Shown: piece by piece, positions 33,457-42,126 of the stretch
Layout of the letters: each line of letters begins with the position of its first letter
Numbering within the stretch: position 1 is the first letter of the stretch
NCBI RefSeq assembly: GCF_008801835.1
Contig: NZ_VZOW01000003.1
Location: forward strand, 124,001-188,000
Length of the DNA: 64,000 bases
From: Cupriavidus pauculus
GTDB lineage: Bacteria; Pseudomonadota; Gammaproteobacteria; Burkholderiales; Burkholderiaceae
Reading direction: 5' to 3'
Position numbers and translations under genes: made by a program
The notes under the pieces: model-generated
What the model was told of the DNA's origin: nothing
The model's database searches: none
The model's input: only the letters and a program-made list of their open reading frames with translations

Positions 33457-33819
33457 CACTCGCCGGGCGCGGGGTTTCCGCGCACCTCAGCGGGGCATGC
33501 TGAACAAGGGCTGACCTTCGGGTCGGCCTTTTTTGTTTGTGCCGCGCATCGACAGACCTTGCCGCCCTGCGACCAATCGCCGCTGCCGTTTTGCCCTGCG
33601 GCGCGCTAGGATCGTCGTCCGAGCGACGGGTGCGGCCTTCCGTCACATCAAACGATTTGAACAACTTAATGAAGTTCGTACTTTCTCTGGCCATGCGGAC
33701 GCCATAATAATGCGAGAATTCGCTGCGACGGCGGGCACGTCCTGAGGCAGCAGACCGTCGGAACAGGTGGCATCAGCTGTTGACCATAACGAAAGCAACA
33801 ATCGAAGGGATTGACTGAC
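33457..33819. other. Intergenic region between purB and the cytochrome b561 gene
   Basis: 363 bases. It holds the purB terminator and then about 280 bases without a supported gene. An AT-richer stretch (33650-33715) containing TTGAACAACTTAATG and CATAAT may hold the promoter of the downstream operon, but spacing to a -35 is poor. Confidence 0.4.
33508..33535 (+). terminator. Rho-independent terminator of purB
   Basis: GGCTGACC-TTCG-GGTCGGCC followed by six T residues. Confidence 0.88.
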
Positions 33820-34383
33820 ATGGGTTCCAATGGAGCGTGGCCGCGCGGCGAAGCGCGCTACACCGCAACGGCCATCGGCCTGCACTGGCTGATCGCATTT
33901 GGCATCTTTGCCGCCTTCGGTCTCGGTCTCTACATGACCGGCATTCCGGGGCTGACGCCTACCAAGCTGAAGCTGTATTCCTGGCACAAGTGGCTGGGCG
34001 TGACGATTTTCGTGGTGGCCGTGCTGCGCGTGCTGTGGCGCGCCACCCATGCAGCGCCCGCGGTGGCGCCCGGCACGCCTGCCTGGCAGGCCCGCGCCGC
34101 CGCGGCCGCACATCATTTGCTGTACGTACTGATCCTGGTGGTGCCGATCACCGGCTATCTCTATAGCTCGTCGGCGGGCGTGCCCGTGGTGTATCTGGGC
34201 CTGTGGAAACTGCCGCCGCTGATCGAAGCCAGCGACACGCTCAAGCCGATCCTCAAGTTTGCGCACGTCTGGCTGAACTACCTGATGGCCGGCATCGTCG
34301 TGGTGCACGCGGCCGCAGCCATCAAGCACCAGATCATCGATCGCGATGGCACGCTTGGCCGCATGATTCCGTTCCTGCGCTGA
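33820..34383 (+). CDS. Cytochrome b561 family protein
   Basis: Dihaem membrane cytochrome, 187 residues with four hydrophobic helices. Haem-ligand histidines are likely in IGLHWLIAFG, SWHKWLGV, AAAHHLLYVL and FAHVWLNYLM. ATG 33820 has AAGGGA upstream. It begins a three-gene unit with two yceI-type genes, a common pairing: b561 proteins with YceI partners may handle electrons or a quinone-like lipid at the membrane, though this is not settled. Confidence 0.9.
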   Translation: MGSNGAWPRGEARYTATAIGLHWLIAFGIFAAFGLGLYMTGIPGLTPTKLKLYSWHKWLGVTIFVVAVLRVLWRATHAAPAVAPGTPAWQARAAAAAHHLLYVLILVVPITGYLYSSSAGVPVVYLGLWKLPPLIEASDTLKPILKFAHVWLNYLMAGIVVVHAAAAIKHQIIDRDGTLGRMIPFLR

Positions 34384-34460
34384 CCGCGCGGGATTGCAGG
34401 CGCATTGCCCTGTATCCGATCAACGGCCCGCACGGGCCAGTCACCAGTGGAGTCTCTCAG

Positions 34461-35036
34461 ATGAAACGCATGTCCCGTCCCGGCACGATGTTCGTGGCGG
34501 CCGCAGTGGCCACGGCCGGTCTGGCCGCCAATCTCGCCTGGGCCCAGATCGATGCTGCGAAGAGCTCGGTCACTGCCACCGCCAAGCAGATCGGCGTGCC
34601 GATGGAAGGCAAGTTCAAAAAGTTCGACGCCACGGTCGACTTCGACCCGGCCAAGCTGGCAACGTCGTCCGCCAAGGTCGAGATCGATGTGTCGACCTTC
34701 GAGATCGGCGATGCCGAGACCACCAAGGAGGTCAAGGGCAAGGACTGGTTCGACGCCGGCAAGTACCCGAAGGCCGTGTTCCAGTCCACCAGCATCAAGG
34801 CCGGCGCGGCTGGCAAGTTCGACGTGGCCGGCAAGCTGACCATCAAGGGCAAGACCGTTGACGTCACCGTGCCCGCCACCTATCGGCAGGAGGGCGGCGC
34901 CCAGGTATTCGACGGTGTGCTGCCGATCAAGCGCACCGTCTTCAATATCGGCGACGGAGAATGGAAGGACACCTCGGTCGTAGCCGATGACGTACAGATC
35001 AAGTTTCACATCGTGACACCGGCAAAGAAGGGTTGA
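34461..35036 (+). CDS. Secreted YceI-family protein (first copy)
   Basis: Periplasmic lipocalin-like YceI protein, 191 residues, expected to bind an isoprenoid-type lipid. The signal peptide ends ANLAWA. The domain shows [18 protein letters not shown] near the start, [21 protein letters not shown], and [17 protein letters not shown]. It lacks the usual HS-x-F start motif and diverges from the second copy, so it is not a recent duplicate. Confidence 0.87.
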   Translation: MKRMSRPGTMFVAAAVATAGLAANLAWAQIDAAKSSVTATAKQIGVPMEGKFKKFDATVDFDPAKLATSSAKVEIDVSTFEIGDAETTKEVKGKDWFDAGKYPKAVFQSTSIKAGAAGKFDVAGKLTIKGKTVDVTVPATYRQEGGAQVFDGVLPIKRTVFNIGDGEWKDTSVVADDVQIKFHIVTPAKKG

Positions 35037-35112
35037 TGCGGGATTTCCTGCCGACGCCGCCTTGCCGATTTTTTTCGCTTTGACTCTCCAACTTTTTGAC
35101 GGGAGATTTTCC

Positions 35113-35703
35113 ATGAAGATGCGCACCCTGATCGCCGCCGCCGCGGCTGCTTCCGCCACGTTTGCCGCCGGCGCCGCCATGGCCAATGCCGCGACGTACA
35201 ACATCGACCCGACCCACACGTATCCGAGCTTCGAGGCCGACCACATGGGCGGCCTGTCGAAGTGGCGCGGCAAGTTCGACAAGTCCACCGGCGTGGTCAC
35301 GCTCGATCGCGCTGCCAAGGCCGGCACCGTCGACATCAAGATCGACGCCGCATCGATCGACTTCGGCAACGGCAAGCTCAACGAACACGCCAAGAGCGCC
35401 GAGATGTTCGACGTGCAGCAATTCCCCGATGCCACGTACAAGGGCAAGTTCTCGAAGTTCAACGGCGATGTGCCGACCGAAGTGGACGGCGTGCTGACGC
35501 TGCGCGGCGTGTCGAAGCCGGTGAAGCTCGAGATCAAGGAATTCAAGTGCATCCAGCATCCGATGCTCAAGCGTGAAGCGTGTGGCGCCGATGCGGTGGC
35601 CTCGTTCAATCGCGCCGACTTCGGCCTCGACTACGGTGTCAAGTACGGCTTCAAGCAGGACGTGAAGCTGGCGATCCAGGTGGAAGCCATCAAGGCCGAC
35701 TGA
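35113..35703 (+). CDS. Secreted YceI-family protein (second copy)
   Basis: 196 residues with a signal peptide ending AMANA. The mature start [19 protein letters not shown] matches the canonical YceI N-terminus, followed by [25 protein letters not shown] and a cysteine pair (FKCIQHP, REACGAD) that could form a disulfide. Closer to E. coli YceI than the first copy. The Shine-Dalgarno GGGAG precedes the ATG. A strong terminator ends the three-gene unit. Confidence 0.9.
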   Translation: MKMRTLIAAAAAASATFAAGAAMANAATYNIDPTHTYPSFEADHMGGLSKWRGKFDKSTGVVTLDRAAKAGTVDIKIDAASIDFGNGKLNEHAKSAEMFDVQQFPDATYKGKFSKFNGDVPTEVDGVLTLRGVSKPVKLEIKEFKCIQHPMLKREACGADAVASFNRADFGLDYGVKYGFKQDVKLAIQVEAIKAD

Positions 35704-35764
35704 TCGCGTATCGCTTCAATCCGGCGTATTAGCGCCGGTTGGGAGGTTGTCACTTCCCTAAGAC

Positions 35765-35798
35765 ATGGTCCGGCATGGTTGCCGGGCCATTTTTTTTG
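35765..35798 (+). terminator. Rho-independent terminator of the b561-YceI operon
   Basis: ATGG-T-CCGGCA and TGCCGG-G-CCAT pair around TGGT, followed by eight T residues. Confidence 0.9.
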
Positions 35799-35835
35799 AC
35801 CGCGGCATACCCCACTTCTGGCCGCGAGTGCACGG

Positions 35836-35865
35836 TTGTGCGGTTTAGAACTGCCACAGTACAAT
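35836..35865 (+). promoter_or_regulatory. Predicted promoter of the phcBSRQ operon
   Basis: TTGTGC (35836-35841), 18-base spacer, TACAAT (35860-35865). Start near 35872 would give a leader of about 200 bases. A tiny frame in that leader (35953-35976, seven codons) has no clear ribosome-binding site. Confidence 0.55.
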
Positions 35866-36077
35866 GGTTCGCCGCAGTCCCACCCTCTGGGGCCGCGCCC
35901 GTACCGGTGCCGCCGGTCGCGCGCGCTCCCGCAACAGGTCACGCGCATCAATATGAGCATCGGCTGCATTCCCTGATTTTCGGTAGTTGGCCGCAAGATT
36001 TTGCCTAGCTGTACCTGGCCGACGCCCGAAGGCGTAGCGGCTTACAGCGTTTCTTGGATTTCCCCTGGCGCGATACC

Positions 36078-37469
36078 GTGTACTCCAAAACGCAAATCGA
36101 TCCGGTAGTTAGCTTCCTCAACTCGCAGGGCGAGCAGGTGCGGGGCACGATCATCAATCTCCAGCGCAAGTCGCTGGTGATGGAAATCTACAATCCCTAT
36201 TCGATTGTCCAGGTCAGCGAGGTCTTGAGCGAACTGACCGTGCGAATGGGCGCGAAAAACGCTTATCTGGGCAAAGCTGTCGTCATGAGCCTGGTAAACA
36301 CCGGCCTGACCGCAGTGGTTTCCCTGACGCTGATCGACGAATGGCGCGAGCTGACGGACGTCAACGACGCCCCGAAATCGGTCGCGCGCGAAGCCGAGAC
36401 ATTCGTGCAGGACTGGGATACGCGCTTCAATATCAGGCGCGATTACCAGATCGTGGTCAACGAAATGCGGGCGTTCCTGTCGGAAGTGTCGCGCTGGGTG
36501 GAGCAGGTCGACCTGACCGAATCGCTGCCCAAGAAGGAAGGGCGGCTGCGCGAGGACGTGTTCTACGAACTGGCGTCGCCGCTGATGGGCAAGGTCAAGA
36601 CCTACCTGGACTGGCTCGAAGGCGAGGCGCAGCGCGTCGATCCCGAACTGGCGCCCGTGCACCGCACTTACGCACAGGCCGCGCTACATCCGTTGCTGCT
36701 GCGTGCGCCCTTCGTCTATCGCACTTTCACCAAGCCGCTCGGCTATGCCGGCGACTACGAGATGGTGAACCAGATCCTCAGCGATCCGCAGCAAGGCCCG
36801 ACCACGTATTTCCAGATCGTCAACACGGCGTTCCTGAAGGCGGCGGTGGCCACGGCGCACCGCAACCGCATCGATCTGCTGATCGATTTCCTGACGCGCC
36901 AGGCCGAGCGCGCACGCGCGGAAGGCCGCACGTTCCGCATCCTGAACGTCGGATGCGGGCCGGCTTTCGAAATCCAGCGCTTCGTGCGCGAATATCCGAA
37001 TCCCGAACTGCTGTCGTTCCAGCTCGTCGACTTCAGCGAGGAAACCCTCGAATACACGCGCAACTCCGTCGAACGTTCCGCGGCGGCGGCCGGGCACAAG
37101 GCATCGGTGGAGATGCTGCACCAATCCGTGCACGAACTGCTCAAGCGCCGCATATCGGCCGACGATCCCAGCGTGCGTGAATTCGATGCGGTCTACTGCG
37201 CGGGGCTATTCGACTACCTGTCCGACAAGGTCTGCGCGCGCCTGCTGTCGTACTTTGCATCGCGCTCCAAGCCCGGCGGCCAGTTGCTGGTCACCAACGT
37301 CCACTCCGACAACCCCGAGAAATTCGGGATGGAGCATTTGCTGGAGTGGTACCTGATCTATCGCGACGAGGCGGGAATGTCCTCGCTTTTGCCGGAGAAC
37401 TCGCATGCCCACCGACTCTATGTCGATGAAACCGGCGTCAATGTCTTCGCCGAAGCCACTATCCGCTGA
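36078..37469 (+). CDS. phcB: PhcB: SAM-dependent methyltransferase making the 3-hydroxy fatty acid methyl ester signal
   Basis: Predicted synthase of the quorum signal (3-hydroxypalmitate or 3-hydroxymyristate methyl ester in Ralstonia). 463 residues: an N-terminal PilZ-like beta domain (about 1-100, with GEQVRGTIINLQRKSLVMEIYNP), a helical middle region, and a Rossmann methyltransferase with motif I at 288-295 (ILNVGCGP) and the acidic LVDFSEE near 317. GTG 36078 gives MYSKTQIDPV; an in-frame TTG at 36054 is possible, and neither has a strong Shine-Dalgarno. Identification as PhcB rests on this architecture plus the three regulatory genes that follow. Confidence 0.88.
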   Translation: MYSKTQIDPVVSFLNSQGEQVRGTIINLQRKSLVMEIYNPYSIVQVSEVLSELTVRMGAKNAYLGKAVVMSLVNTGLTAVVSLTLIDEWRELTDVNDAPKSVAREAETFVQDWDTRFNIRRDYQIVVNEMRAFLSEVSRWVEQVDLTESLPKKEGRLREDVFYELASPLMGKVKTYLDWLEGEAQRVDPELAPVHRTYAQAALHPLLLRAPFVYRTFTKPLGYAGDYEMVNQILSDPQQGPTTYFQIVNTAFLKAAVATAHRNRIDLLIDFLTRQAERARAEGRTFRILNVGCGPAFEIQRFVREYPNPELLSFQLVDFSEETLEYTRNSVERSAAAAGHKASVEMLHQSVHELLKRRISADDPSVREFDAVYCAGLFDYLSDKVCARLLSYFASRSKPGGQLLVTNVHSDNPEKFGMEHLLEWYLIYRDEAGMSSLLPENSHAHRLYVDETGVNVFAEATIR

Positions 37470-38829
37470 GGACGAGGCCGCGCCGCCTGCCAAGGTCGTG
37501 AGCTCGAACCAGCTCTACGCCGGCTACCAGTCGGAACTCGCCGATTTTCGTCTGGCTTTCAGCCGCGGCGGCGCCTACACGGCCATCGCGCTGGTGATGC
37601 TCGGCGTCGGGCTCGACTACGGCCAGTATCCGCATTTCCAGCTGCCGTTTGCGGTGGCGCGCGTGGTGGTGTCGCTGATGATCGCCGCGGTGGTGGTAGC
37701 GCTCTACAGCCAGGCCGGGCGACGCTTCGCCCCGTGGCTGACCATGACGTGGCTGCTGCTGCCGCAGATCATGATTGCGTGGATGATCTCGCGCACCGAG
37801 GGCGTCGAATCTCCGTACTACGTGGGCCTGAACCTGGCGATCTTCGCCTCGGGCATCGCGCTGCCGTTCGGGCTGTGGCAGAACCTGGTATTCGGCATCC
37901 TTTCGTACCTGCTTTACGCCGCCGCGTGCCTGCTGCACCCGGGCGGCATCGAGCCGGTCGGCACGTTCATCGTCAACTCGCTGTTCCTGTTGTTTGCCGC
38001 GGCGGCCAGCGGCGTCTACACGTTCTTCAACGAACGTGCGCGCTTTATGCTGTTCCGGCTCAAGGCCGAGGTTGCCGACAAGAATACCGAGCTCGAGGTC
38101 ATCAACCGGAAGCTGGTCGATATCAAGGGCCAGATGCTGCAGCAGGAAAAGATGGCGGCGATCGGCACGCTGGCCGCGGGGCTGCTGCACGAAGTCAACA
38201 ACCCGGTGAATTTCTGCCTGATGGCCATCGAGGTGGCGATGGAAGAGCCGGCGGCGAAGGCCGAGCCCGGGCTGCAGGAATGCTTGGTCGACGCCAAGCA
38301 GGGCATGCAGCGCATCCAGCATATCGTTTCGGACCTGAAAACCTTTGCCTACCGCAAGCCCGGTGCGGAGGTGGAAGGCACGCCGTTCCTGTTCGAAAAG
38401 GCGCTCGATTCCTCGCAGCGCCTGACCGCGCACGAGCTGCGCGGTGTCAAGATGACTCGCGAAATGCCCGTGGATACGCTGGTGCTCGGCGACGAAGCCG
38501 CCATCATCGGCGTGCTCATCAACCTGTTCTCCAATGCCGCGCTGGCCATGCGCAAGGCGGGCACCAAGGATCCCGCCATCCACACCACGGTGCGCTGGCA
38601 GGAAAAGCGGCTTCATGTCACGGTCAGGGACAACGGTCCCGGCATCGCGCCGGAACATCTGGCGCGCGTGTTCGAGCCGTTCTTCACCACGCGCGAAGTG
38701 GGGCAGGGCCTGGGGCTTGGCCTGTCGATCAGCTATGCGGTGATCGAGCGCCATGGCGGCACGCTGTTCGCGGAGAGCGAAGTCGGCCAATGGGCCGCCT
38801 TCAGCTTCGATTTGCCGCGCGCGGAGTAA
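37405..38829 (+). CDS. phcS: PhcS: membrane sensor histidine kinase
   Basis: Inner-membrane receptor kinase for the PhcB-made signal. 474 residues: cytoplasmic N-terminus, about six transmembrane helices (55-205), a short coiled coil (215-250), the H-box LLHEVNNP with His262, and a HATPase domain with LINLFSNAALAM, DNGPGIAP and GQGLGLGLSIS. No periplasmic sensor domain is visible, consistent with sensing a lipid-like signal in the membrane. ATG 37405 has GGAGAA at good spacing and lies 65 bases inside phcB. Confidence 0.9.
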   Translation: MPTDSMSMKPASMSSPKPLSAEDEAAPPAKVVSSNQLYAGYQSELADFRLAFSRGGAYTAIALVMLGVGLDYGQYPHFQLPFAVARVVVSLMIAAVVVALYSQAGRRFAPWLTMTWLLLPQIMIAWMISRTEGVESPYYVGLNLAIFASGIALPFGLWQNLVFGILSYLLYAAACLLHPGGIEPVGTFIVNSLFLLFAAAASGVYTFFNERARFMLFRLKAEVADKNTELEVINRKLVDIKGQMLQQEKMAAIGTLAAGLLHEVNNPVNFCLMAIEVAMEEPAAKAEPGLQECLVDAKQGMQRIQHIVSDLKTFAYRKPGAEVEGTPFLFEKALDSSQRLTAHELRGVKMTREMPVDTLVLGDEAAIIGVLINLFSNAALAMRKAGTKDPAIHTTVRWQEKRLHVTVRDNGPGIAPEHLARVFEPFFTTREVGQGLGLGLSISYAVIERHGGTLFAESEVGQWAAFSFDLPRAE

Positions 38830-38836
38830 TGCCGTG

Positions 38837-39970
38837 ATGACCGCTATCGCGCAGGTGCGCCCCACGGTTCTCTACGTCGATGACGAGGAAATGGCGTGCA
38901 AGTATTTCGCGCGCGCTGTCGGCAGCGAGTACGAGGTCCTGTTGGCCAGCGGCGCCGAGGAAGCCGTCGGCATCCTGCGCGCGAACCACGCGAAAATTTC
39001 CGTGCTGGTCACCGATTTCCGCATGCCCGGACGGGACGGCGGCGACCTGTTACGCCAGGTGGCGCTCGACTATCCGCATATCGTGCGGATCCTGGTCACG
39101 GCCTATGCGGACAAGGACATGCTGCTGGAGACCGTGAACACCGGCGAGGTGTTTCGCATTCTCGAAAAGCCGATTGCCGTGGCCGACGTGCGCGAGCTAT
39201 TGCGCCTGGCCGGCGAACGCTATCGCGAGCGCACGATGCGCCAGCAACGGCTGATGGCGATCGACGAAACGCTGGCGTTTCTTGCGCACGAACTGAACAC
39301 GCCGCTGGCGGCCATCGCCAACTTCGCGCATGGCATCCAGTCGCGCGTGGCCACCGAGGTGACGCCGTTGCGCAACGCGGAGATCGGCCAGGCCGCGGCC
39401 GCCATGCACGACAACGCGCAATATTGCCTGGCCGTGCTGTCGTCGTTTCTCCAGTCGGTGCGAAGCAGCGCGGGCGGCGCGGCGCCACGCCCGGGCGCCG
39501 GCAACGAAGTCAGCGCCGGCGCGCTGGTGGCATCCCTGCTCGATAGCTATCCATTTGCCGATAACCAACGTAGCTGGGTACAGGTCGAGCTGAAAGGCGA
39601 TTTTGTGGTTCCGGTGCTGCCCAACTGCGTCGCATTGGTGCTGTCATCCGTGATGAGCAATGCGCTGCGGGCGCTGGGCGGTACGGCGGACCCATCGCTG
39701 CGTTTTGTCGTGGCCGCCGGCGAACGTCCCGAAATACGCATTGCCGACAACGGTCCCGGCATTCCGCCTGAGGTCATGGACCGGCTGCTGGTGGATCCCG
39801 TCACCACCCATGCATCGGCCGGCGGAAACGGCATGGGCATGATTTTTTGCAACCGCGTGATGCAGTCGTTCGGCGGCGGCATCCGGATCGCTTCGGCGCC
39901 CGGCGCCGGAACGACCGTTACCCTCGATTTCCCCAATTTCAAGAATCGTATGCACAGGAGTGATCGATGA
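38837..39970 (+). CDS. phcR: PhcR: response regulator with C-terminal histidine kinase module
   Basis: 377 residues. An N-terminal receiver (acidic pair Asp15/Asp16, acceptor Asp60 in VTDFRMPG, Lys111 before Pro) is joined to a kinase-like half with an H-box FLAHELNTP (His151) and a HATPase domain (IADNGPGIPP, GGNGMGMIF). There is no DNA-binding domain: output must pass by phosphotransfer or protein contact. In R. solanacearum PhcR influences the LysR regulator PhcA; phcA is not in this window. ATG 38837 follows the phcS stop by seven bases. Confidence 0.9.
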   Translation: MTAIAQVRPTVLYVDDEEMACKYFARAVGSEYEVLLASGAEEAVGILRANHAKISVLVTDFRMPGRDGGDLLRQVALDYPHIVRILVTAYADKDMLLETVNTGEVFRILEKPIAVADVRELLRLAGERYRERTMRQQRLMAIDETLAFLAHELNTPLAAIANFAHGIQSRVATEVTPLRNAEIGQAAAAMHDNAQYCLAVLSSFLQSVRSSAGGAAPRPGAGNEVSAGALVASLLDSYPFADNQRSWVQVELKGDFVVPVLPNCVALVLSSVMSNALRALGGTADPSLRFVVAAGERPEIRIADNGPGIPPEVMDRLLVDPVTTHASAGGNGMGMIFCNRVMQSFGGGIRIASAPGAGTTVTLDFPNFKNRMHRSDR

Positions 39971-40959
39971 GCGAACTGAATACTACGCAGGCACCCCCGG
40001 CGATTCTGTTCGTCGATGACGAGGCAACTGCCGTCAAATATTTCCAGCGCGCCATTGGCCAGTTGGCGCCAGTGGTGACCGGCCAGTCTGTCGAGGAAGG
40101 CAAGGCCCTGCTCGATGCGCACGCCGACAGCCTGGCCGTGCTGGTATCGGACCAGCGTATGCCGGGCGAATACGGCAACGAACTGCTGCGATATGCGCGC
40201 GAGCGCTATCCGCATATCGTGCGGATCCTGACCACGGCCTACTCGGAACTCGACCAGACCGTCGAAGCGGTCAACCAGGGCCAGATCCATCGCTATATCA
40301 AGAAGCCGTGGGACATCACCGCGCTGCGCATGGAACTGAAGCAGGCGCTGGAGCTGTCCGGCCTGCGCAGGGAGCGCGACCAACTGGTGCGCGAAAAGCT
40401 GATGGTGTTGCAGACGCAGACCGTGGCCACGCGCGTGGGCATGGTGCATGCGCTGTGCGCGAGCCTGATCGGCCCGGGCCGCTTCCAGCCGGTGGAGACC
40501 TATCTGTCGGGCGCAAAGCTGTCCGGCGCGCAGAACGCGGAGCCCGATTGGCAGCGCCTGGACTACGCCGATCTGGTCGGCGCGGAAAGCCAGCGCAGCG
40601 GATCATTCGGCCATGCGGTGGGCAGCAAGCTGGCGCAGTTGCGTGCGTCGGGCCGAAGCGCCGCGGACGTGGCCGCGGTGCTTGCCGAGGCGCTCGGTGC
40701 GTCGGTGCGACGCGACGCTGACGCTATCACCTGGACCTCGCTGAGCGCGTTGAACGAGTTCGTGTCGAAGCCGGTTGGCGAGGCGGTTTCCGCCGATCAT
40801 GCCGCCTGGCTGGCTGTCCTGTTGTGGCTCGATGAGGCCGGCGGCGCGCTGCAGCTTGCGCGCGAGGGCGAATCGATCACTGCCCGCCCCGGCCCGCGCA
40901 CCGAATCGTTCGCATCAGACCGCCTGGCCGTATGGATCGAACAACTGGTCGAGGCTTGA
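39967..40959 (+). CDS. phcQ: PhcQ: response regulator of the phc system
   Basis: 330 residues. Receiver domain with Asp17/Asp18, acceptor Asp62 in VSDQRMPG and Lys113 in IKKPWD, then a helical linker (ELKQALELSGLRRERDQLV) and a C-terminal region of about 180 residues without a recognised motif. It resembles the RpfG-like receivers at the N-terminus but lacks HD-GYP. Start overlaps the phcR stop by four bases (ATGA), so the two are coupled. In R. solanacearum PhcQ is the main relay from PhcS to quorum-dependent genes. Confidence 0.87.
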   Translation: MSELNTTQAPPAILFVDDEATAVKYFQRAIGQLAPVVTGQSVEEGKALLDAHADSLAVLVSDQRMPGEYGNELLRYARERYPHIVRILTTAYSELDQTVEAVNQGQIHRYIKKPWDITALRMELKQALELSGLRRERDQLVREKLMVLQTQTVATRVGMVHALCASLIGPGRFQPVETYLSGAKLSGAQNAEPDWQRLDYADLVGAESQRSGSFGHAVGSKLAQLRASGRSAADVAAVLAEALGASVRRDADAITWTSLSALNEFVSKPVGEAVSADHAAWLAVLLWLDEAGGALQLAREGESITARPGPRTESFASDRLAVWIEQLVEA

Positions 40960-41007
40960 GCGGCGCCGACACCGCGTCGTCACCGCTCCCTTCAGCACGA
41001 TGTCCAG

Positions 41008-41030
41008 ACCCCGCCGCGGCGGGGTTTTTT
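41008..41030 (+). terminator. Rho-independent terminator of phcBSRQ
   Basis: ACCCCGCC-GC-GGCGGGGT followed by T residues. Confidence 0.88.
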
Positions 41031-41077
41031 CTTGCCTTTGCCGATGCCGCCGCGCATCGGACGGCAATGACGGCCAC

Positions 41078-41102
41078 AAAAAAGGCGCCCGTAGGCGCCT
41101 TT
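41078..41102 (-). terminator. Rho-independent terminator of the secDF unit
   Basis: On the minus strand AAAGGCGCC-TACG-GGCGCCTTT is followed by further T residues. Confidence 0.88.
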
Positions 41103-41127
41103 CGCGTGTGTCAGGTGCTGCGGGCCG

Positions 41128-42102
41128 TCAGGCCTGCGCGCCGTAGTTCGGATCGTTGCGATCAGTGACGTCGCCGCCTTTCTTCTCGCCCTTCACCAGG
41201 TCTTCGCGCTTCACGCCCAGCCACATCGCCAGCGCCGCGGCCACGAACACCGACGAATAGATACCGAACAGAATACCCACCGTCAGCGCCAGCGCAAAGT
41301 AATGGAGCGTCGGACCGCCGAAGAAGAACATCGACAGCACCATCATTTCGGTCGAACCGTGCGTGATGATGGTCCGCGACATCGTGCTCGTGATCGCGTT
41401 GTCGATGATCTCGTGCGTGGACATCTTGCGGTACTTGCGGAAATTCTCGCGGATCCGGTCAAAGATCACGACCGATTCGTTCACAGAGTAGCCGAGCACC
41501 GCCAGAATGGCCGCCAGCACTGACAGCGAGAATTCCCACTGGAAGAACGCGAAGAAGCCCAGGATGATCACCACGTCGTGCAGGTTCGCGATGATGCCGG
41601 CCACCGCGAACTTCCATTCGAAGCGGAACGACAGGTAGATCACGATGCCCGCGACCACACACAGCAATGCCAGCAGGCCGTCCGTGGCGAGTTCCTTGCC
41701 CACCTGCGGCCCGACGAACTCGACGCGCTGCAGCTTCACATCCGGCGCGGCGGCGCTCAGCGCGCCCAGCACCTGTTCGCTTTGCTGGGCCGAGGTCACT
41801 GGCTTGCCGTCCGGACCCTTCTGCAGGGGCAGGCGGATCATCACGTCGCGCGAGGTGCCGAAGTTTTGCACCTGCACGTCGGAGTAGCCGAGCTTGCTGA
41901 CCTGGCCGCGGATCTTTTCGAGGTCGGCGGACTGCTGGTAGTTGACCTCCATCACCGTGCCGCCGGTGAACTCGATCGACAGGTGCAGGCCCTTGTGCCA
42001 GAGGAAGAAGACAGCGGCGGCAAACGTCAGGAAGGAGATCACGTTGAAGACCAACGCGTGCTTCATGAACGGAATGTCGCGCTTGATGCGGAAAAATTCC
42101 AT
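41128..42102 (-). CDS. secF: Protein translocase subunit SecF
   Basis: Inner-membrane RND-type subunit that, with SecD, uses the proton gradient to pull proteins across through SecYEG. 324 residues, six transmembrane helices, the first periplasmic loop opening with SIEFTGGTVMEVNY. Later motifs: GYSVNESVVIFDRIREN and RTIITHGSTEMMVL. It follows secD by 24 bases. A terminator comes next. Confidence 0.96.
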   Translation of the reverse strand: MEFFRIKRDIPFMKHALVFNVISFLTFAAAVFFLWHKGLHLSIEFTGGTVMEVNYQQSADLEKIRGQVSKLGYSDVQVQNFGTSRDVMIRLPLQKGPDGKPVTSAQQSEQVLGALSAAAPDVKLQRVEFVGPQVGKELATDGLLALLCVVAGIVIYLSFRFEWKFAVAGIIANLHDVVIILGFFAFFQWEFSLSVLAAILAVLGYSVNESVVIFDRIRENFRKYRKMSTHEIIDNAITSTMSRTIITHGSTEMMVLSMFFFGGPTLHYFALALTVGILFGIYSSVFVAAALAMWLGVKREDLVKGEKKGGDVTDRNDPNYGAQA

Positions 42103-42126
42103 GATGTATTCCTGATGTGTCCTGGC

